The position numbers and the translations under genes were made by a program. The notes under the pieces were generated by a model. The model had not been told where the DNA came from. It saw nothing but the letters and a program-made list of their open reading frames with translations, and ran no database searches. Below are positions 11,571-23,688 of a DNA stretch of 64,000 nucleotides, one piece after another. The first letter of the stretch is position 1. Each line of letters opens with the position of its first letter. This DNA is from Agrostemma githago (lineage: Eukaryota > Streptophyta > Magnoliopsida > Caryophyllales > Caryophyllaceae), in assembly GCA_958450325.1 (NCBI GenBank), contig OY288251.1, positions 15,318,976-15,382,975 on the forward strand, written 5' to 3'.

Positions 11571-12910
11571 CTATAAGGTCGAGGTGGGAACAATCGTCTC
11601 GTTTTCTATCATAGCTTGTATTGTATGCTTGAGCCGAAAATAAGATTCAGTATCATGGCCATTACCACGATGGAAATGGCAATATTTATTAGCATCCCAT
11701 GCCCTTTTCCTCTTGTTTGCGGGTGGGTCTATAGTAGGACCTATTGGCTCAAGCTTTCCTTGCTCAGTTAGCCTTTTTAAGGCTTCGGTGTATGTGATGC
11801 CTAGCTTGAAAAATATCCTAGGGGTGGAATTCGTCCTCCCTCTAGTGGTTGGTTCAACAAGGTGTACTTCCTCGGCTTTGGATGTTCCATAAGACCGGGT
11901 TCCCGTGGAAGTGGTTGGCCCCTGATAGCCTTTCCCCATTATCTCGAAGAATTATCCCTTCCTCATATCGTCCTCCAGACGTATTCCTAAGGTAGACAAT
12001 TCTTTGAAGGTATGGATATTTTGGTACCTAAGGTGAGAGGCGTAAGGGGGCCTAAGGTTATTGATAAATTTCTCTACCAAGGTGGCCTCGTCACGGCGGT
12101 TTACTAATTGGGTGCTGACCTTCCTCCACCTAGTCAAAAATTCGGAGAAGCCTTCCTTCTCATTTTGGGAAAGAACCTCGAGGCTTCGGATGGTGACTTG
12201 TGTTTAGGAATTATCCGCGTATTTCTTTGCGAATCCTATGAAGATGTCATCCCAGGTGGATATCTTTTTAGGGTCGAGGGAATAAAACCAGTATCGTGGT
12301 GTGTCGCCTAAAGAGGATGGGAATATCCTAGCAAAAAGGCTGGGTTTGACTCCCTTAATGGCCATGTAATGGTTGAGGGGGTCCTCAGTTCCTTTGAACT
12401 TCGGTATGTCGGCTAAGGAAAAGTTTTCTGGTAGCTGGTGTTCACCATTTCAAACTTTCGGTTGTTTTCGAGATGGACATTGTTGCCTTGGTTTAGGCAC
12501 ATTTGGTTTTCAAGGAAGTCTATGCGATTCATGGCAGACTGTAGAATGTCGTCCTGAGGTGGTGTAATAGGGTCATTAGGGGTGACTCCGGCAGGAACGC
12601 CACCTAGTGGTGTGGAATTTAAAAGGACCTCGTTGAGGATCCGGTTATGGTGTTCATCAGAGGCCCTATCCTCCAAGTGGCCTAGACGAGAGTCAATGCT
12701 GTTTACGGATGCGTTCACGATAATGATGGTGGCCTGTAAGTCTCGAATCAGATTGGTTAAAGTTTCTATGGTGTTATCCGCGGATTGTCCGACGTCGTTC
12801 TCGCTATGGTTACTTGTGTCTACGCTTGAATCTCCTGACATGACTGCGGAAAATGTTGTTTTGATGAGGGTGGGTTTACCAGACGTCCTAAAGACTCGAG
12901 GAGTGCTCAT
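11571..12910 (-). pseudogene. Gag of the Retand-like element (frameshifted)
   Basis: Reads from ATG at 12910 down to 11571. An N-terminal segment (12910-12413) is rich in helix-forming residues around LTNLIRDLQATI. A frame change near 12413 then gives KFKGTEDPLNHYMAIKGV, PRYWFYSLDPKKISTWDD and VEKFINNLRPPYASHLRYQN, which is the typical retrotransposon Gag core. The C-terminal part (11939-11571) has YCHFHRGNGHDTESYFRLKH, a Tat-lineage Gag signature containing Cys/His positions. At least two stops, near 12205 and 11950, break the frame. It would form the virus-like particle. No protease follows. Confidence 0.85.
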
Positions 12911-14408
12911 GGTCGAGCGAAGCGGGAATGAGCCCCTGACTCGCGTGTGTGTGCGGTCACTGGCTTAAAGACTCAAGTGCTTTAGACTCTTGGTGTATTC
13001 GGCGAAACTCCTAATGAATTTATGTCTCTGTATCGAGACGATTTGACACAAACCTCGGAGGTGAGGTTTAAAGAGGATTTCTCGGGATGAGACGACCCAA
13101 AATGTAAGACCTCGAGCAGAGGAGATCCTAGTAACTAACACACACAGTTAATCACACGGTTGTACGACGTAAGAAGTTGATCGCGATCCCGGCTCCGGAT
13201 CAAAGAATTTTGGTATATGTTTTTTTTTTTGAAAAGGACCAATCTTTGTAGAGGAGAGTTTTTTGAAAAGGATGATTCGTAAAAATGGGGTGACGATGGC
13301 GTGACGACATCGTGTGAGACGTGAAAGTGTGTTGCTATATGTGCGCGTCGGGAATCCGGTGATAGCAAAAGTGTAAATGTTTTTTTAAAGGACCATGGTT
13401 CTTAGGGGAACCAGTTTTGAAAATGATGTCGTGATGCTTTTATCGAAACTACTATTAATTAGCTAGTTCGATACTTATGGTGCATGTGGTGCTCGTTAAA
13501 GAGCGTGTTGTCCGTGACGGTACTTTGAAATGTGTGTGTAAATCCTTATTAAGGAGTTTAGGTAGTGAATAGTAATTTCAGAAAAACTTTTAAAACGAGT
13601 GTCCCACGTTTGTATTGTGAAAAGTGTTTTGAGGGTGTAACCGTTTTGGGTTCCTTGACTTCATTAATTAAAGCTTCGATTGTGTTAACGTATGTGCAAA
13701 AATAAAATGTAACCGCTTTAGGTGCCTTGGTCCCATTGATTAGGAGTTTGGCATTTATTAGCGGCTCTCGTTGTTGTTAGAAAACTACGAGTTTTGCTTT
13801 GGCCAAGGTGATGGCGCTCAAAAAGGTTTTTTTTTTTTTAAGTGGTGAGTGTAAAATTTGCCATAATGACAGCATTTAAAACTTTTTTTTTTCGAAGATA
13901 ACCATGATTTGACCGGAGTATCGGTGTTCAAAAGGTCATTTTGAAAAGGAGAGTTTTTTTTCGAAAATGGAGTTGTGTGCGGTTGAATATGTCGGCGTGG
14001 TTGAATCCAGATTTTAGTGTTTTATTTGGGTTGTTCAAACACGCTACACATAACTAGGAATGCATACACTCATGCAGTATGTAGACACGGGTAGGTTAGG
14101 GTAGGCTACCGCCCACGAATAGCCTTCGCTTAGGTGTCAACAGGTCATCTGGGGAGATGAGTGTCTTACCGTCCGTTCGAAACTCTCCGCTTATTATTCC
14201 CGCGAGTTACGCGTTAGGCGGCCGGAGCCTCAATCGAGGATCTCTCCGCGTGTCCCTAAGGATCTTACCGCGAAGAGGTCGATTGGTCCTAATATTGGTT
14301 AGAGTGGGCTTTTTAGGGCCAAAACCAGTAATGACCACAAGTAGGAACTAGGAAATGAGCTTCACCGACCTCGTTCAAGTTACACCACCACTGGAAATTT
14401 GTTTCCAA
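12911..14408. other. Untranslated leader between primer site and gag
   Basis: About 1.5 kb with no conserved coding. The inverted equivalent in the second element is 21340-22962. Poly-T/A runs near 13220, 13830 and 13890. Long leaders are usual for Tat elements. Confidence 0.6.
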
Positions 14409-14427
14409 ATCCCCAGCGAAGTCGCCA
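14409..14427 (-). other. Primer binding site complementary to tRNA-Arg, one mismatch
   Basis: On the minus strand TGGCGACTTCGCTGGGGAT lies three bases inside the 5' LTR. It differs by one base from the reverse complement of the plant tRNA-Arg(ACG) 3' end. The second element has the perfect form. Confidence 0.85.
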
Positions 14428-14430
14428 AAC

Positions 14431-16604
14431 TGTGGACGTCCGTCCGCACCGCACGGCGCCCCGCGCGGGACCGACCCAGTATTTCAACGTGTAGCGGTGG
14501 CCAACCACGTGGCCCCCTCCCCATCGGGGGCCGGTCCGATCTCGCGTACGGGGCGATGTTTTGGACCTCGATTCGGATGACGATCCGGACTTGTACTAGA
14601 CGGGTGCGGGCACCCGTGTTTAAATTTGGAATCGATCGGGTCGTGGTTTTAAATGTTTAAAGGCCGATTCATTTGGTAAGGCGACCTTTTTTGAACTGAA
14701 TTCGTTGCCGATTTGTGGATTCGCCACCGAGTCAATTATGGGGACTCGGAAACCGTTCAAGTCAACTTTGATCCATAGCTGGCTCAAAGTTGAGGGGCAC
14801 GGGACCTAAAGATAAAGACTTGTACCCTTAAGCACTCCATGCCTGGAATGACTCTCATTGCCAATGGTTTCGGACATCCGGAAACCATCGATTCTGAGTA
14901 AAGGGGTGAGGGTACGTATTGGGAAGCCAACATCCAATAGATGTCAACACCCAATCCCGACCGCACTATAGCGGCCTCTACTAATCAATCGATGGGGTGA
15001 TAACCTTGTTCTTTTGTTGTGGTGGAAACAATGTAACATCCGTTGTTTTCACCCTATACCTTTTGCTACGTCGGTTGTTTAGAGACAATTAAGTATTGTC
15101 ATCAAAGTAGTTGTGTTTACATTCTTTCCATGCGATTTCACGTGACAGACAGGCCATGAAAACATGCATGTAGGAGAGTAGAGAGTACTAGAATTATACG
15201 TATTTGCAAGTCAGTTTTAACGCGATAATACGGATATTAGTCATTCTCGTGATATACCTTACCTGGTATTCTGCTTAAGACGCGTCGGCTCGGTATTAAT
15301 AGAGATGCGTCAAACCTAAGGCGAGCACCCGGACTAATACAGAACCCGACCATCACTTCGTTCAGTTTTAGTTGTTTTATGTTTTGAATTTCGTGTTCAG
15401 GTGATTTAGCATGCAATTATAAGGTCATAAAAGCGGTAAATCATACAAAAAACTGTAAATGCGAATGTAAGTAAATCACATTATGAGGAGTTGCACCCTC
15501 GGAGTATACACTAAATGGGACACGATAGATAGATAGTTGAGAACGAATCTCGGAATTACTCGGGTCCATTTAGTGTATTTTAGTACTTGTGGTTGAAGTT
15601 AGGACGTTACGTGTTTTAGTAGATGTTGTGGACCTAGTGTCCACGTCTAGTGTTGTCGTAGTGCATAATAAAGGAAATTACGAATATGGAAAGTTTTGTT
15701 TAGATGACAACCTAGTGACGATTCGACTTCAAAGGCGGATCCTCTTTGTGATTTTGGCAGAGCTCTATTACCGTTGACCCTTCCGGCGGCTACTATGGTA
15801 GAGCTTCGTTATTATGGACCGATTCTGCGGCTAATACGGCAGAGCTTCGCTACAAGACTTGAGCTGGTCGAACACAAGCACCTCGGTATCGAGTGGGGTG
15901 CTCGAAGGTGAGAAGTAGCGTCGATGTCGCTTTTATCGGAACTACGATCGAGTGGATCGTTTGCCTCGGGTGTCGGAGTGGCAGCCTTAGCGAGAGAAAA
16001 AAGAGGGGAGAACGAGTTGTGTAGAAGTAGGCACGAACTCGTGATTGTGTGTCGAATTAATGAGGTGAGGGGAGTATTTATAGGTGTTTTCGGTCCTCGT
16101 TACCCATATGGACTCCCGGGGTCAAGCAGCTCGGTCTTCAGACGCCTGGTGTGAGGCAGTTCAGTCTTCATGCACCTGAGCTGAGGCTGTCGAAGTTTTG
16201 AAGATCCGATATCAAAACTTTCCAAAACGGAGAAAATGCATATCTTAGGTTATCTTGGAGGTTAAGGCTTCCCCATAACCCTAGTGTGTCAGGCGTCGGG
16301 TGGGCTTTGGGTGCACGTCCCGAGGTTCTCTCGGCCCGATGCGTTGACTAGGGTTTGACTTTGTATATTTCGGGACTGAGTCGGGGCCCCGGTGTCGGAA
16401 TTGACTCTAATTAGTGTCGACGCGACCGTAATGACACGACTAAGCCTACCTTGATGTTAATTTAATCTTTCCGAGTAATTATTTGATCCGTTCTATAGAA
16501 AAATTATCTAAAACATCGCGAACTCGCGTCGCGTTGCAGTCCGATCGTCACCGGTGTTTGTCGGGCACTCCTGCAGCCACCAGGTCCAAATCTGGGTATC
16601 TACA
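14431..16604 (-). repeat. 5' LTR of the Retand-like element
   Basis: Partner of 4254-6424. TGTGGACGTCC at 14431 and TATCTACA ending at 16604. The adjacent CATAC (16605-16609) is the right target-site duplication. Non-coding. Confidence 0.92.
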
Positions 16605-17410
16605 CATACACGGGTGGAAATACAACCCGGACAAAAAAAAAAATAACGGGCAAAAATAATAAACAAAGATAAAAGATACGTAACTAAATTAAATGACTAA
16701 AGATGATGAAACGATGCATGGTTTTAGAAAAAAGGAGACACGTGATGGCCTTTACACGTGACGACCAAAGTCGTAAAAAAGACGAGGCTCTGATGATGTA
16801 ATAAGCAGTCGTTTTTTGGGGAAAGGAGGCCACTCGAGTTAGTCATGGCAGAGACTCGATCGAGTGAGCCTCTAAAAGACATTCTGCCTATTTTTTGGGG
16901 TGCTACTCGATCGAGTAGCCCATGGCACTCGATCGAGTGCCCCCTGTACGAGTTACAGCTCGTTTTGAAAAAGGTGACGGTTTCGATTTTATTTATTCAA
17001 AATCGATGGTCGACCGAGTTACGTTAAAATATTACATAATTTGAACTCAACTCGGTTTACGGTGCATATAATCGTACGTTATATAATTATAAGACCGGCA
17101 TCAGAATTTTATAAAAAGCGTTATAGGATCGATAAAAATTTGATTAAGAAGGAATTGTCTCCCTCCGCGTCACGGCACCGATACTAATCCTTACGGATTA
17201 TGTGGTGTTCGATTTTCGCGTCAACGGGTTCCGCATTAATCCCTAAAATGGCATCGGACACGTTCAACTACATTCGACAACGATCGCGTTACGCCCTTAA
17301 GTGCTTGGGGCGGCGCTCCTCGAAAGGGTACCACCATTGTCGCGACTTGTAAAGAGATTAAACGGACTTGGAGCGGTTGTTGTAGTCAAACGTGTTCAAT
17401 CCGTAAACGA

Positions 17411-17448
<38 letters not shown>

Positions 17449-18384
17449 CACACGGTATTAGATACAAATGACGATAAAAAAGAATGAAAATTAAAATGCA
17501 ATAAAAAATGTTAGTGTTAGTATGCTAATAATAATAATAATAATATAGTATAATATATAACGAGATAGAGAAGAAGAGAAAAGAGAGGAAGTGGGTTGAT
17601 GACACCCTCAACCTACAAGCTTTAATTGGCCTCGGAAACGGACTCGTAATAGCGACGGGAGCGCGGGAGTATCGAGGATGTAAGTAGAGTTATGGTGTGT
17701 ATGTGTAGAGATAGTTTATATTGTTTTTTCGAGAGGTTTAAAGCTCGGTTTTTGCTTATTGTTGTTTAGGGTTGAAGAGTAGTGAGTAGTATGTAGTGTA
17801 GGGTGCTTAGGTTGAAAATGTAGGGTTTTTTATGCTTAGGAAAATCTGAATTTGTGAAGGGTTTGAGTGGGTATTCATAGGAAATGCCTCACGACCTAGG
17901 GTTACTCGATCGAGTGGCCCTAGTGTACTCGATCGAGTGCCTTGAAAAGAAGGGCCTGATCTGTTTTTGTTGCTGCACTCGATCGAGTGAGGTCAAGCCT
18001 CTCGATTGAGTGGGTCAGGCGGGTGAGCCATTTTAGGAAGGTGGTTGGCTTTTTTGAATTATAAACTTGTGGCATGGGCACCTGTTTCTAGAAGGTTTGC
18101 AAAGTCGATTTCTGACTCGGACCGGGTTTTTGGGTCGTAAAAAGATGGTTTTATTTTTGGTGTCGACTTTGGCCCAAATTAGTCTCATTTTATTGGAAAC
18201 GACCCACTGGGCCTGGATTTGAGGTCGGTTTTGAGAGATTTGCACTCCACTAAATGCCCACGTCGGATATTATTGATTCCGAGTTCGTATTCGAGCGTAT
18301 TAAGTCACGTTTACGTCCGATCATCATCGGGTGTTTTCTCGGGAACTGCCATAAACACTAGCAGGCAAAATGCGGGTGTCTACA
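16605..18384 (-). mobile_element. Solo LTR of a Tat-type element, right part (continues from 3664-4253)
   Basis: Continues the match to 50313-52629 exactly where it stopped at 4253. Ends GTGTCTACA at 18384 and is followed by TATAG. Contains several ACTCGATCGAGT palindromes (16854, 16905, 16927, 17904, 17927, 17977) and (TTA)n / (TAA)n microsatellites near 17410 and 17525. No gene is seen. Confidence 0.9.
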
Positions 18385-18414
18385 TATAGCTGAATTTTTT
18401 TTATTGTGTAGTTT

Positions 18415-19141
18415 ATGTATAATACTCGTTCTACTAACTTGAACCTCGAGCCTTACGACTCAGAGATTGAACGCACCTTTTTCAGGTCACGAAGAATCGG
18501 AGAAGGATCAATAGTCATCGAAACGCAGGAGTTCTTGAACCTAGAGTTGAATAACGATATTCTTGTTATTCCAGAAAGTATTGTAGTTTCTTCCGAATGC
18601 GAAGACGAGTCGTATACCATGGCCATCACGATAAAGCAACTGATACCACTTGATTTCACACAAGAACCTTTGTACGTTACGTACCCACCATTGGGTGCGA
18701 ATGCCACTTTTGAATTGAAGTTGGGTTTGATCCATCAATTACCCACATTTCGCAGTTCAAGCGAGGAGGACCCTAATAAGCACTTGTCGGATTTTCATAT
18801 TGTTTGCTTGAGTATGAAGTCGGCTACCGTTATTGAAAAACTGAAGCTAAGGGCCTTTCCCTTCTCATTAAAAGATGTCGCGAGAGATTGGTTGTATTAG
18901 TTGCCACCAAAAAGTATTGATACGTGGGTGAAGATGAAGAAGGCGTTCCTTGAGAAGTACTTTCCGACATCCCGAGCTTCCCAGTAGTGAATAAAAGCCC
19001 AGATGCGTCTATAGAGGTTATCAATGAGCAAGCTGAAAGCTCTAAGGATTTCTCTCGGAAGTACTCCAAAAGGGGGGGTTCATGCTTTAGGTAATTCATC
19101 ATCCTCAAATATTGAACATAAATTTGATAGTTTGACAAACC
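18415..19141 (+). pseudogene. Athila gag, 5' part, broken
   Basis: ATG at 18415 follows the Athila leader. The frame includes GANATFELKLGLIHQLPTF, DPNKHLSDFHIVCLSMKS and KLRAFPFSLKDVARDWLY, close to the well-known Athila Gag core. A TAG at 18898 stands where the family has a second Tyr (WLYY). Sense continues with WVKMKKAFLEKYFPTSRASQ and then stops. The reading decays towards 19141, where the second Retand-like element is inserted. Its upstream LTR and primer site are at 1949-3579, now 15 kb away because of nested insertions. The rest of this Athila copy is not found nearby in the same orientation. Confidence 0.88.
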
Positions 19142-21317
19142 TGTAAACACCCAGATTTGGACCTGGTGGCTGCGGAAGTGCCCAACAAACACCCGATGAC
19201 GATAGGACTGCAACGCGACGCGGGTTCGCGATGTTTTAGATAATTTTTCTATAGAACGGATCAAATAAATTACTCGGGCAAATTAAACTAACATGATGGA
19301 AGCCTTAGTCGTGTCGTTACGATCGCATAGACACTAATTAGAGTCAATTCTGACACCGGGACCCCGAGTCGGTCCCGAAACTCGAACCGAGTCAACACCG
19401 CGCCAAGCGAGCCTCGGGATGAACATCCGAGGCCCACTAAACCCACGGAGCTAGGTCAAACCCGGGGTAAACTTAATCCCCAAGAAACATATCACACTCC
19501 TCCCTCTCGGTTTTGGAAAGTATCAAAACCGTATCCTCAGAACTCCAACCGCACCAGCTGACGCGCCTGGGTCTCCCCACGCCCAGACCCAGGCGCCTGA
19601 GTCTTAGTACGCCCCAGCTCGGGCACCTATATGGGCGACGAGGGCCGAAAACACCTATAAATACCCCTCTTCACGCCCTCATTTCAACACATCATTCAAT
19701 CCTCTCTTCTCCCTCTAAACTCTCGTTAAGGGCTCGCACTCCGACACCCGAGGCAAACGATCCACTCGATCGTAGTACCGACAATAAAAGCGACATCGAC
19801 GCTACTCCTCACCTTCGAGCACTCCACTCGATACTGAGGTGCCTGTGATCGACTAGCTCAAAACTAGTACACCGATTCTGTCGGATTAGCCGCAGAATCA
19901 GCAAATAGTAACGAAGTTCTGCTGGAATAGCCGCGGGAAGGTCAAACGGTAACGGAACTTTGCTGGAATAACTGGTCAAGCTAGAAGGATCCGCCTGTCG
20001 AAGTCGTATCGTCACTGGGTTGCCATCTAAATAAAACTTTCCATATTTGCACTTTCTATTATTATGCACTACGACAACACTAGATGTGGGTACTAGGCCC
20101 ACAAACATCTACTAAAATACGTAACGTCCCAACTTCAACCACAAACACTAAAACACACTAAATAGACCCGAATAATTCCGAGATCCGTTCTCAACTATCT
20201 ATGCATCGTGTCCCGTTTAGTGTACATTCTGAGGGTGCAACTCCTCACTATGTGATTTACTTACATTCGCATTTACAGTTTTTCGTATGATTTATTGCTT
20301 TTATGACCTTATAATCGCATGCTAAATCACCTAACACGGAATTCAAAACGTAAAACAACTAAAACTGAACAAAGTGATGGTCGGGTTCCGTACTTGTCCA
20401 GGTGCTCGCCTTACTAGGTTCGACGCATCTATATTAATACCAAACCGCCGACGCATCTTAAGCAGAATACCAGGTAAGGTATATCACGAGAATCACTAAT
20501 ATCCGTATTATCACGTTAAAATTGATTTGCTAATACGTATAATACTAGTACTCTCTACTCTCCTACGTGCATCTTTTCATGGCCAGCTTGTCACGTGAAA
20601 TCGCATGCAAAGAATGTAAAGATAACTACTTCGACGACAAAACTTACTTGTCCTTAAACAACCGACATAGCAAAAGATTTAGGGTTAAAACAACGGATGT
20701 TACAGTATTTCCACCACAACAAAAGAACTAGGATATCATCCCACCGATTGATTAGTAGAGGCCGCTATAGTGCGGGCGGGATTGGGTGTTGACATCTATC
20801 GGATGTTAGCTTCCCAATACGTACCCTCACCCCTTACTCAGAATCGACGGTTTCCGGATGTCCGAAACCATTGGCAATGAGAGTCATTCCAGGCATGGAG
20901 TGCTTAAGGGTACAAGTCTTTATCTTTAGGTCCCGTGCCACTCAACTTTGAGCCGCCAAGGGATCAAAGTTGACTTGAACGGTTTCCGAGTCCCCATAAT
21001 TGACTCGGTGGCGACTCCACATATCGGCAACAACTTCAGTTCACTAAAAAGGTCGCCTTGCCAAACAAAACGGTCTTTAAACATTTACAACCACGACTCG
21101 ATCGATTCCCAAACGGAAACACGGGTGCCCCCCACCCGTCTAGTACAAGTCCGGATCGTCATCCAAATCGAGGTCCGACACTTCACCCCGTATGCGAGAT
21201 CGGACCGGCCCCCGGCAGGGAGGGGGCCGTGTGGGTGGCCACCGCCACACGTTGAAAAGCGGGTCGGTCCCGCGCGGGCACGCATGGGGCGCCGGGCGGT
21301 GCGGACGGACGTCCACA
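19142..21317 (+). repeat. 5' LTR of the second Retand-like element
   Basis: Starts TGTAAACACCCAGATTTGG and ends GACGTCCACA at 21317. It is the reverse complement of the LTRs at 4254 and 14431 with scattered differences. Non-coding. Confidence 0.92.
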
Positions 21318-21320
21318 GTT

Positions 21321-21339
21321 TGGCGACTCCGCTGGGGAT
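21321..21339 (+). other. Primer binding site, perfect match to tRNA-Arg
   Basis: TGGCGACTCCGCTGGGGAT, three bases after the LTR, is the exact reverse complement of the CCA end of plant tRNA-Arg(ACG). Confidence 0.9.
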
Positions 21340-22962
21340 TTGGGAACAAGTTTCCAGTGGTGGTGTAACTTGAACGAGGTCGATGAAGCTCATCTCTTAG
21401 TTCCTAGTTGTGGTCACTACAGGTTTTGGCCCTAAAAAGCCCACCCTTACTGATATCAGGACCAATCGACCTCTTTGCGGTAAGATCTTTGGGGACACGC
21501 GGAGAGATCCTCGGTTGACGCTCCGGCCGCCTAACGCGTAACCCACGGGATTAATAAGCGGATAGTTCAGAACGGACGATATGACACTTGTCTCCCCAGA
21601 TCATTGTCAATGCCTAAGTAAAGACTATTCGTGGGCGGTAGCCTACCCTAAACCTACCCGAGTCTGCATCCTGCATGAGTGTATGCATTCCTAGTTATGT
21701 GTAGCGTGTTTGAACAATCCAACCCAAATAAAACACTAACATCCGGATTCCACCACGCCAACAAATTCAACCACACCCAATTCTGTTTTCGAAAAATACC
21801 TCATCTTTCCAAAACAATTTCTGAAACGCCGATACTCTGGTCAAGTCGTAATTTCTAAGAAAAGAAAAAATCCTGAGACGCCATTGTCATGGCAAATTTT
21901 GCACTCAACGTTTTCAAAAAAATATATATTTTCGAATGCTGTCACATGGCTAAAATGAAACCCGTCAAAACAACAAACATCGTCAATATTACCAAGACTC
22001 CCAATTAGTGGGATCAAGGCACGCCAGACGGTTACATTTTATTTTCAAAAAAAGAGAAGTTTTTCTTTATGCACATACCGTTAACACAACCAAAGCTTCA
22101 ATTAATGAAGTCAAGGAATCCAAAACGGTTACATCCTCAAAACACTTTTTCACAACACACCACCATCCATTGTCGAATGTTATTACAACCGACAAACGTG
22201 GATCATTCATTTTAAAGAAAAACAACAACTTTTTCAAAAAAAAAACTACTCAAACCTTGATAAGGATTTAGTCACACCTTTTAAACACTTTCACCAAACT
22301 TCACGCTCTACCACAAGCATCACTCACACCACAAGTATCGAGCTAGCTAATAGTAGTTTCGATAAAAGCACCACGTAATTATTTTCAAAACCAATTCCCC
22401 TAAAGAACCGTGTTCTTTTCAAAAAAGACATTTACACTTTTGCTATCGTCAGATTCCCGACGCACACATGGCAACACACCTTTCACATCACCGACGATGA
22501 CACCACACCATCGTCTTTGCAAAATCACTTTTCAAAAAAATAATACTTTCCTCTGCGGGTATCGGTCATTTTCGAAAAAAAATCTTCAATACTGAGCCGG
22601 GATCATGATCAACTCCTTACGTCGTACAACCGTATGTTTAACTGTCTGTGCTAGTTACTAGAATCACCTCTACTCGAGGTCTTACATTTTGGGTCGTCTC
22701 CTTTTGAGAAGTCCTCTTTAGGCCTCGCCTCCAAGACTTGCGTCAAATCATCTCGTTACAGAGACCTAAGATCCATAAGGCGTTCCGCCGAATACACCAA
22801 GAGTCTAAAGCACCAGAGTCCCTTACCCAGTGACCGCGCACACACGCGAGTCAAGGGTCTCATTTCCGCGTTGCTCAGTCACGAACATTCCTTGAGTTTC
22901 TAAGTCGTCCGGTGGGTCTGATCTGACTTTTTTATCCTTTCTCATTAGAATCACTCCCCAAC
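21340..22962. other. Untranslated leader of the second Retand-like element
   Basis: Inverted equivalent of 12911-14408. No conserved coding sequence seen. Many short A/T runs. Confidence 0.6.
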
Positions 22963-23688
22963 ATGTCGGTAGATTCAAGCATCCGCAGCGATGTCGATAC
23001 CCTAGCCAAATTGGTTCGCAACATCCATACTTCGGTAACCCGTTTAACTTTATCCGTCCGTTACATCGATAGCTGCCTCAATTTTCTTGAGAGTAGAGAC
23101 ACCGAACGCGATACAAACGCCAACCTGAGCAATTACCATGCCCGAAAGCCTACCCAGGATAGATCATCCCAATGCTCCGCCCGATCGGAGCTTCCCAAAG
23201 TCAATACGGAAGGGACACCAAAACCTTGCGAGACCACACCCAACAAAGTAGGAAGGTCACCGAGAAAGTTTACCCCAATCAAATCATCTTACGCCGAAGT
23301 CCTTAAGTGCCTAGTCGATCAAGGGTTACTCTCACCTTTGGGTCCCACCCCAGACCCACCGGTCAGCAAACGAAACAAAAGTTGGACCCCTAATGCTTAT
23401 TGCCTATATCACCAAGGTAACGGGCATAATACCGAATCTTGCTTTCGGCTCAAACATGTCATACAAGATATGATCGAAAACGGGACCATAAACCTCCCTC
23501 CACCCGAGAAACCAAACAATACCACAAATCCTTTTAGCATTCACGCAGCCTTCGGCGATGCCATCGGTTGTTCCCACCTCGACCCTATAGAGGAGAATGC
23601 CCGGAATATTGAGGAAGATCCTGACAACCCACGGGCATCCACCGAGACGAGTAAATCTGTGTCCGAGTCAGAGTCTAGTTCGTCTTAG
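22963..23688 (+). CDS. Gag of the second Retand-like element, internally deleted but in frame
   Basis: A 241-residue open frame starting MSVDSSIRSDVDTLAKLVRN. Residues 1-45 match the N-terminal helical region of the Gag at 12910. The frame then joins directly to SSYAEVLKCLVDQGLLSPLG and YCLYHQGNGHNTESCFRLKH, which match the Gag C-terminus of the first element. The central Gag core (the KFKG...PPYASHL region in the first copy) is missing. The frame stays open through the deletion and ends in an acidic, Ser-rich tail. It probably cannot form a normal capsid. No start alternative is better supported. Confidence 0.75.
   Translation: MSVDSSIRSDVDTLAKLVRNIHTSVTRLTLSVRYIDSCLNFLESRDTERDTNANLSNYHARKPTQDRSSQCSARSELPKVNTEGTPKPCETTPNKVGRSPRKFTPIKSSYAEVLKCLVDQGLLSPLGPTPDPPVSKRNKSWTPNAYCLYHQGNGHNTESCFRLKHVIQDMIENGTINLPPPEKPNNTTNPFSIHAAFGDAIGCSHLDPIEENARNIEEDPDNPRASTETSKSVSESESSSS

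Larger units (their letters stand above)
4254..16604 (-). mobile_element. Complete 12.35-kb Retand-like (Tat lineage) LTR retrotransposon without pol
   Basis: Two direct LTRs of about 2.17 kb (4254-6424 and 14431-16604) enclose an 8-kb interior. The 5-bp duplication CATAC flanks it (4249-4253 and 16605-16609). The uninterrupted target is visible near 50915 in the other solo LTR. On the minus strand the order is 5' LTR, tRNA-Arg primer site, leader, gag (12910-11571), long non-coding stretch, an antisense gene remnant (plus strand 8017-8635), two short tandem repeats, polypurine tract and 3' LTR. No protease, RT or integrase can be read, so it would need an autonomous partner. The layout resembles Silene Retand elements. 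The LTRs differ at many sites, so the insertion is not very recent. Confidence 0.93.

Noticed and set aside
20948..21393. Overlapping open frames on both strands near the LTR end
   Set aside because: They lie in the GC-rich LTR end, differ among LTR copies and match no protein family.
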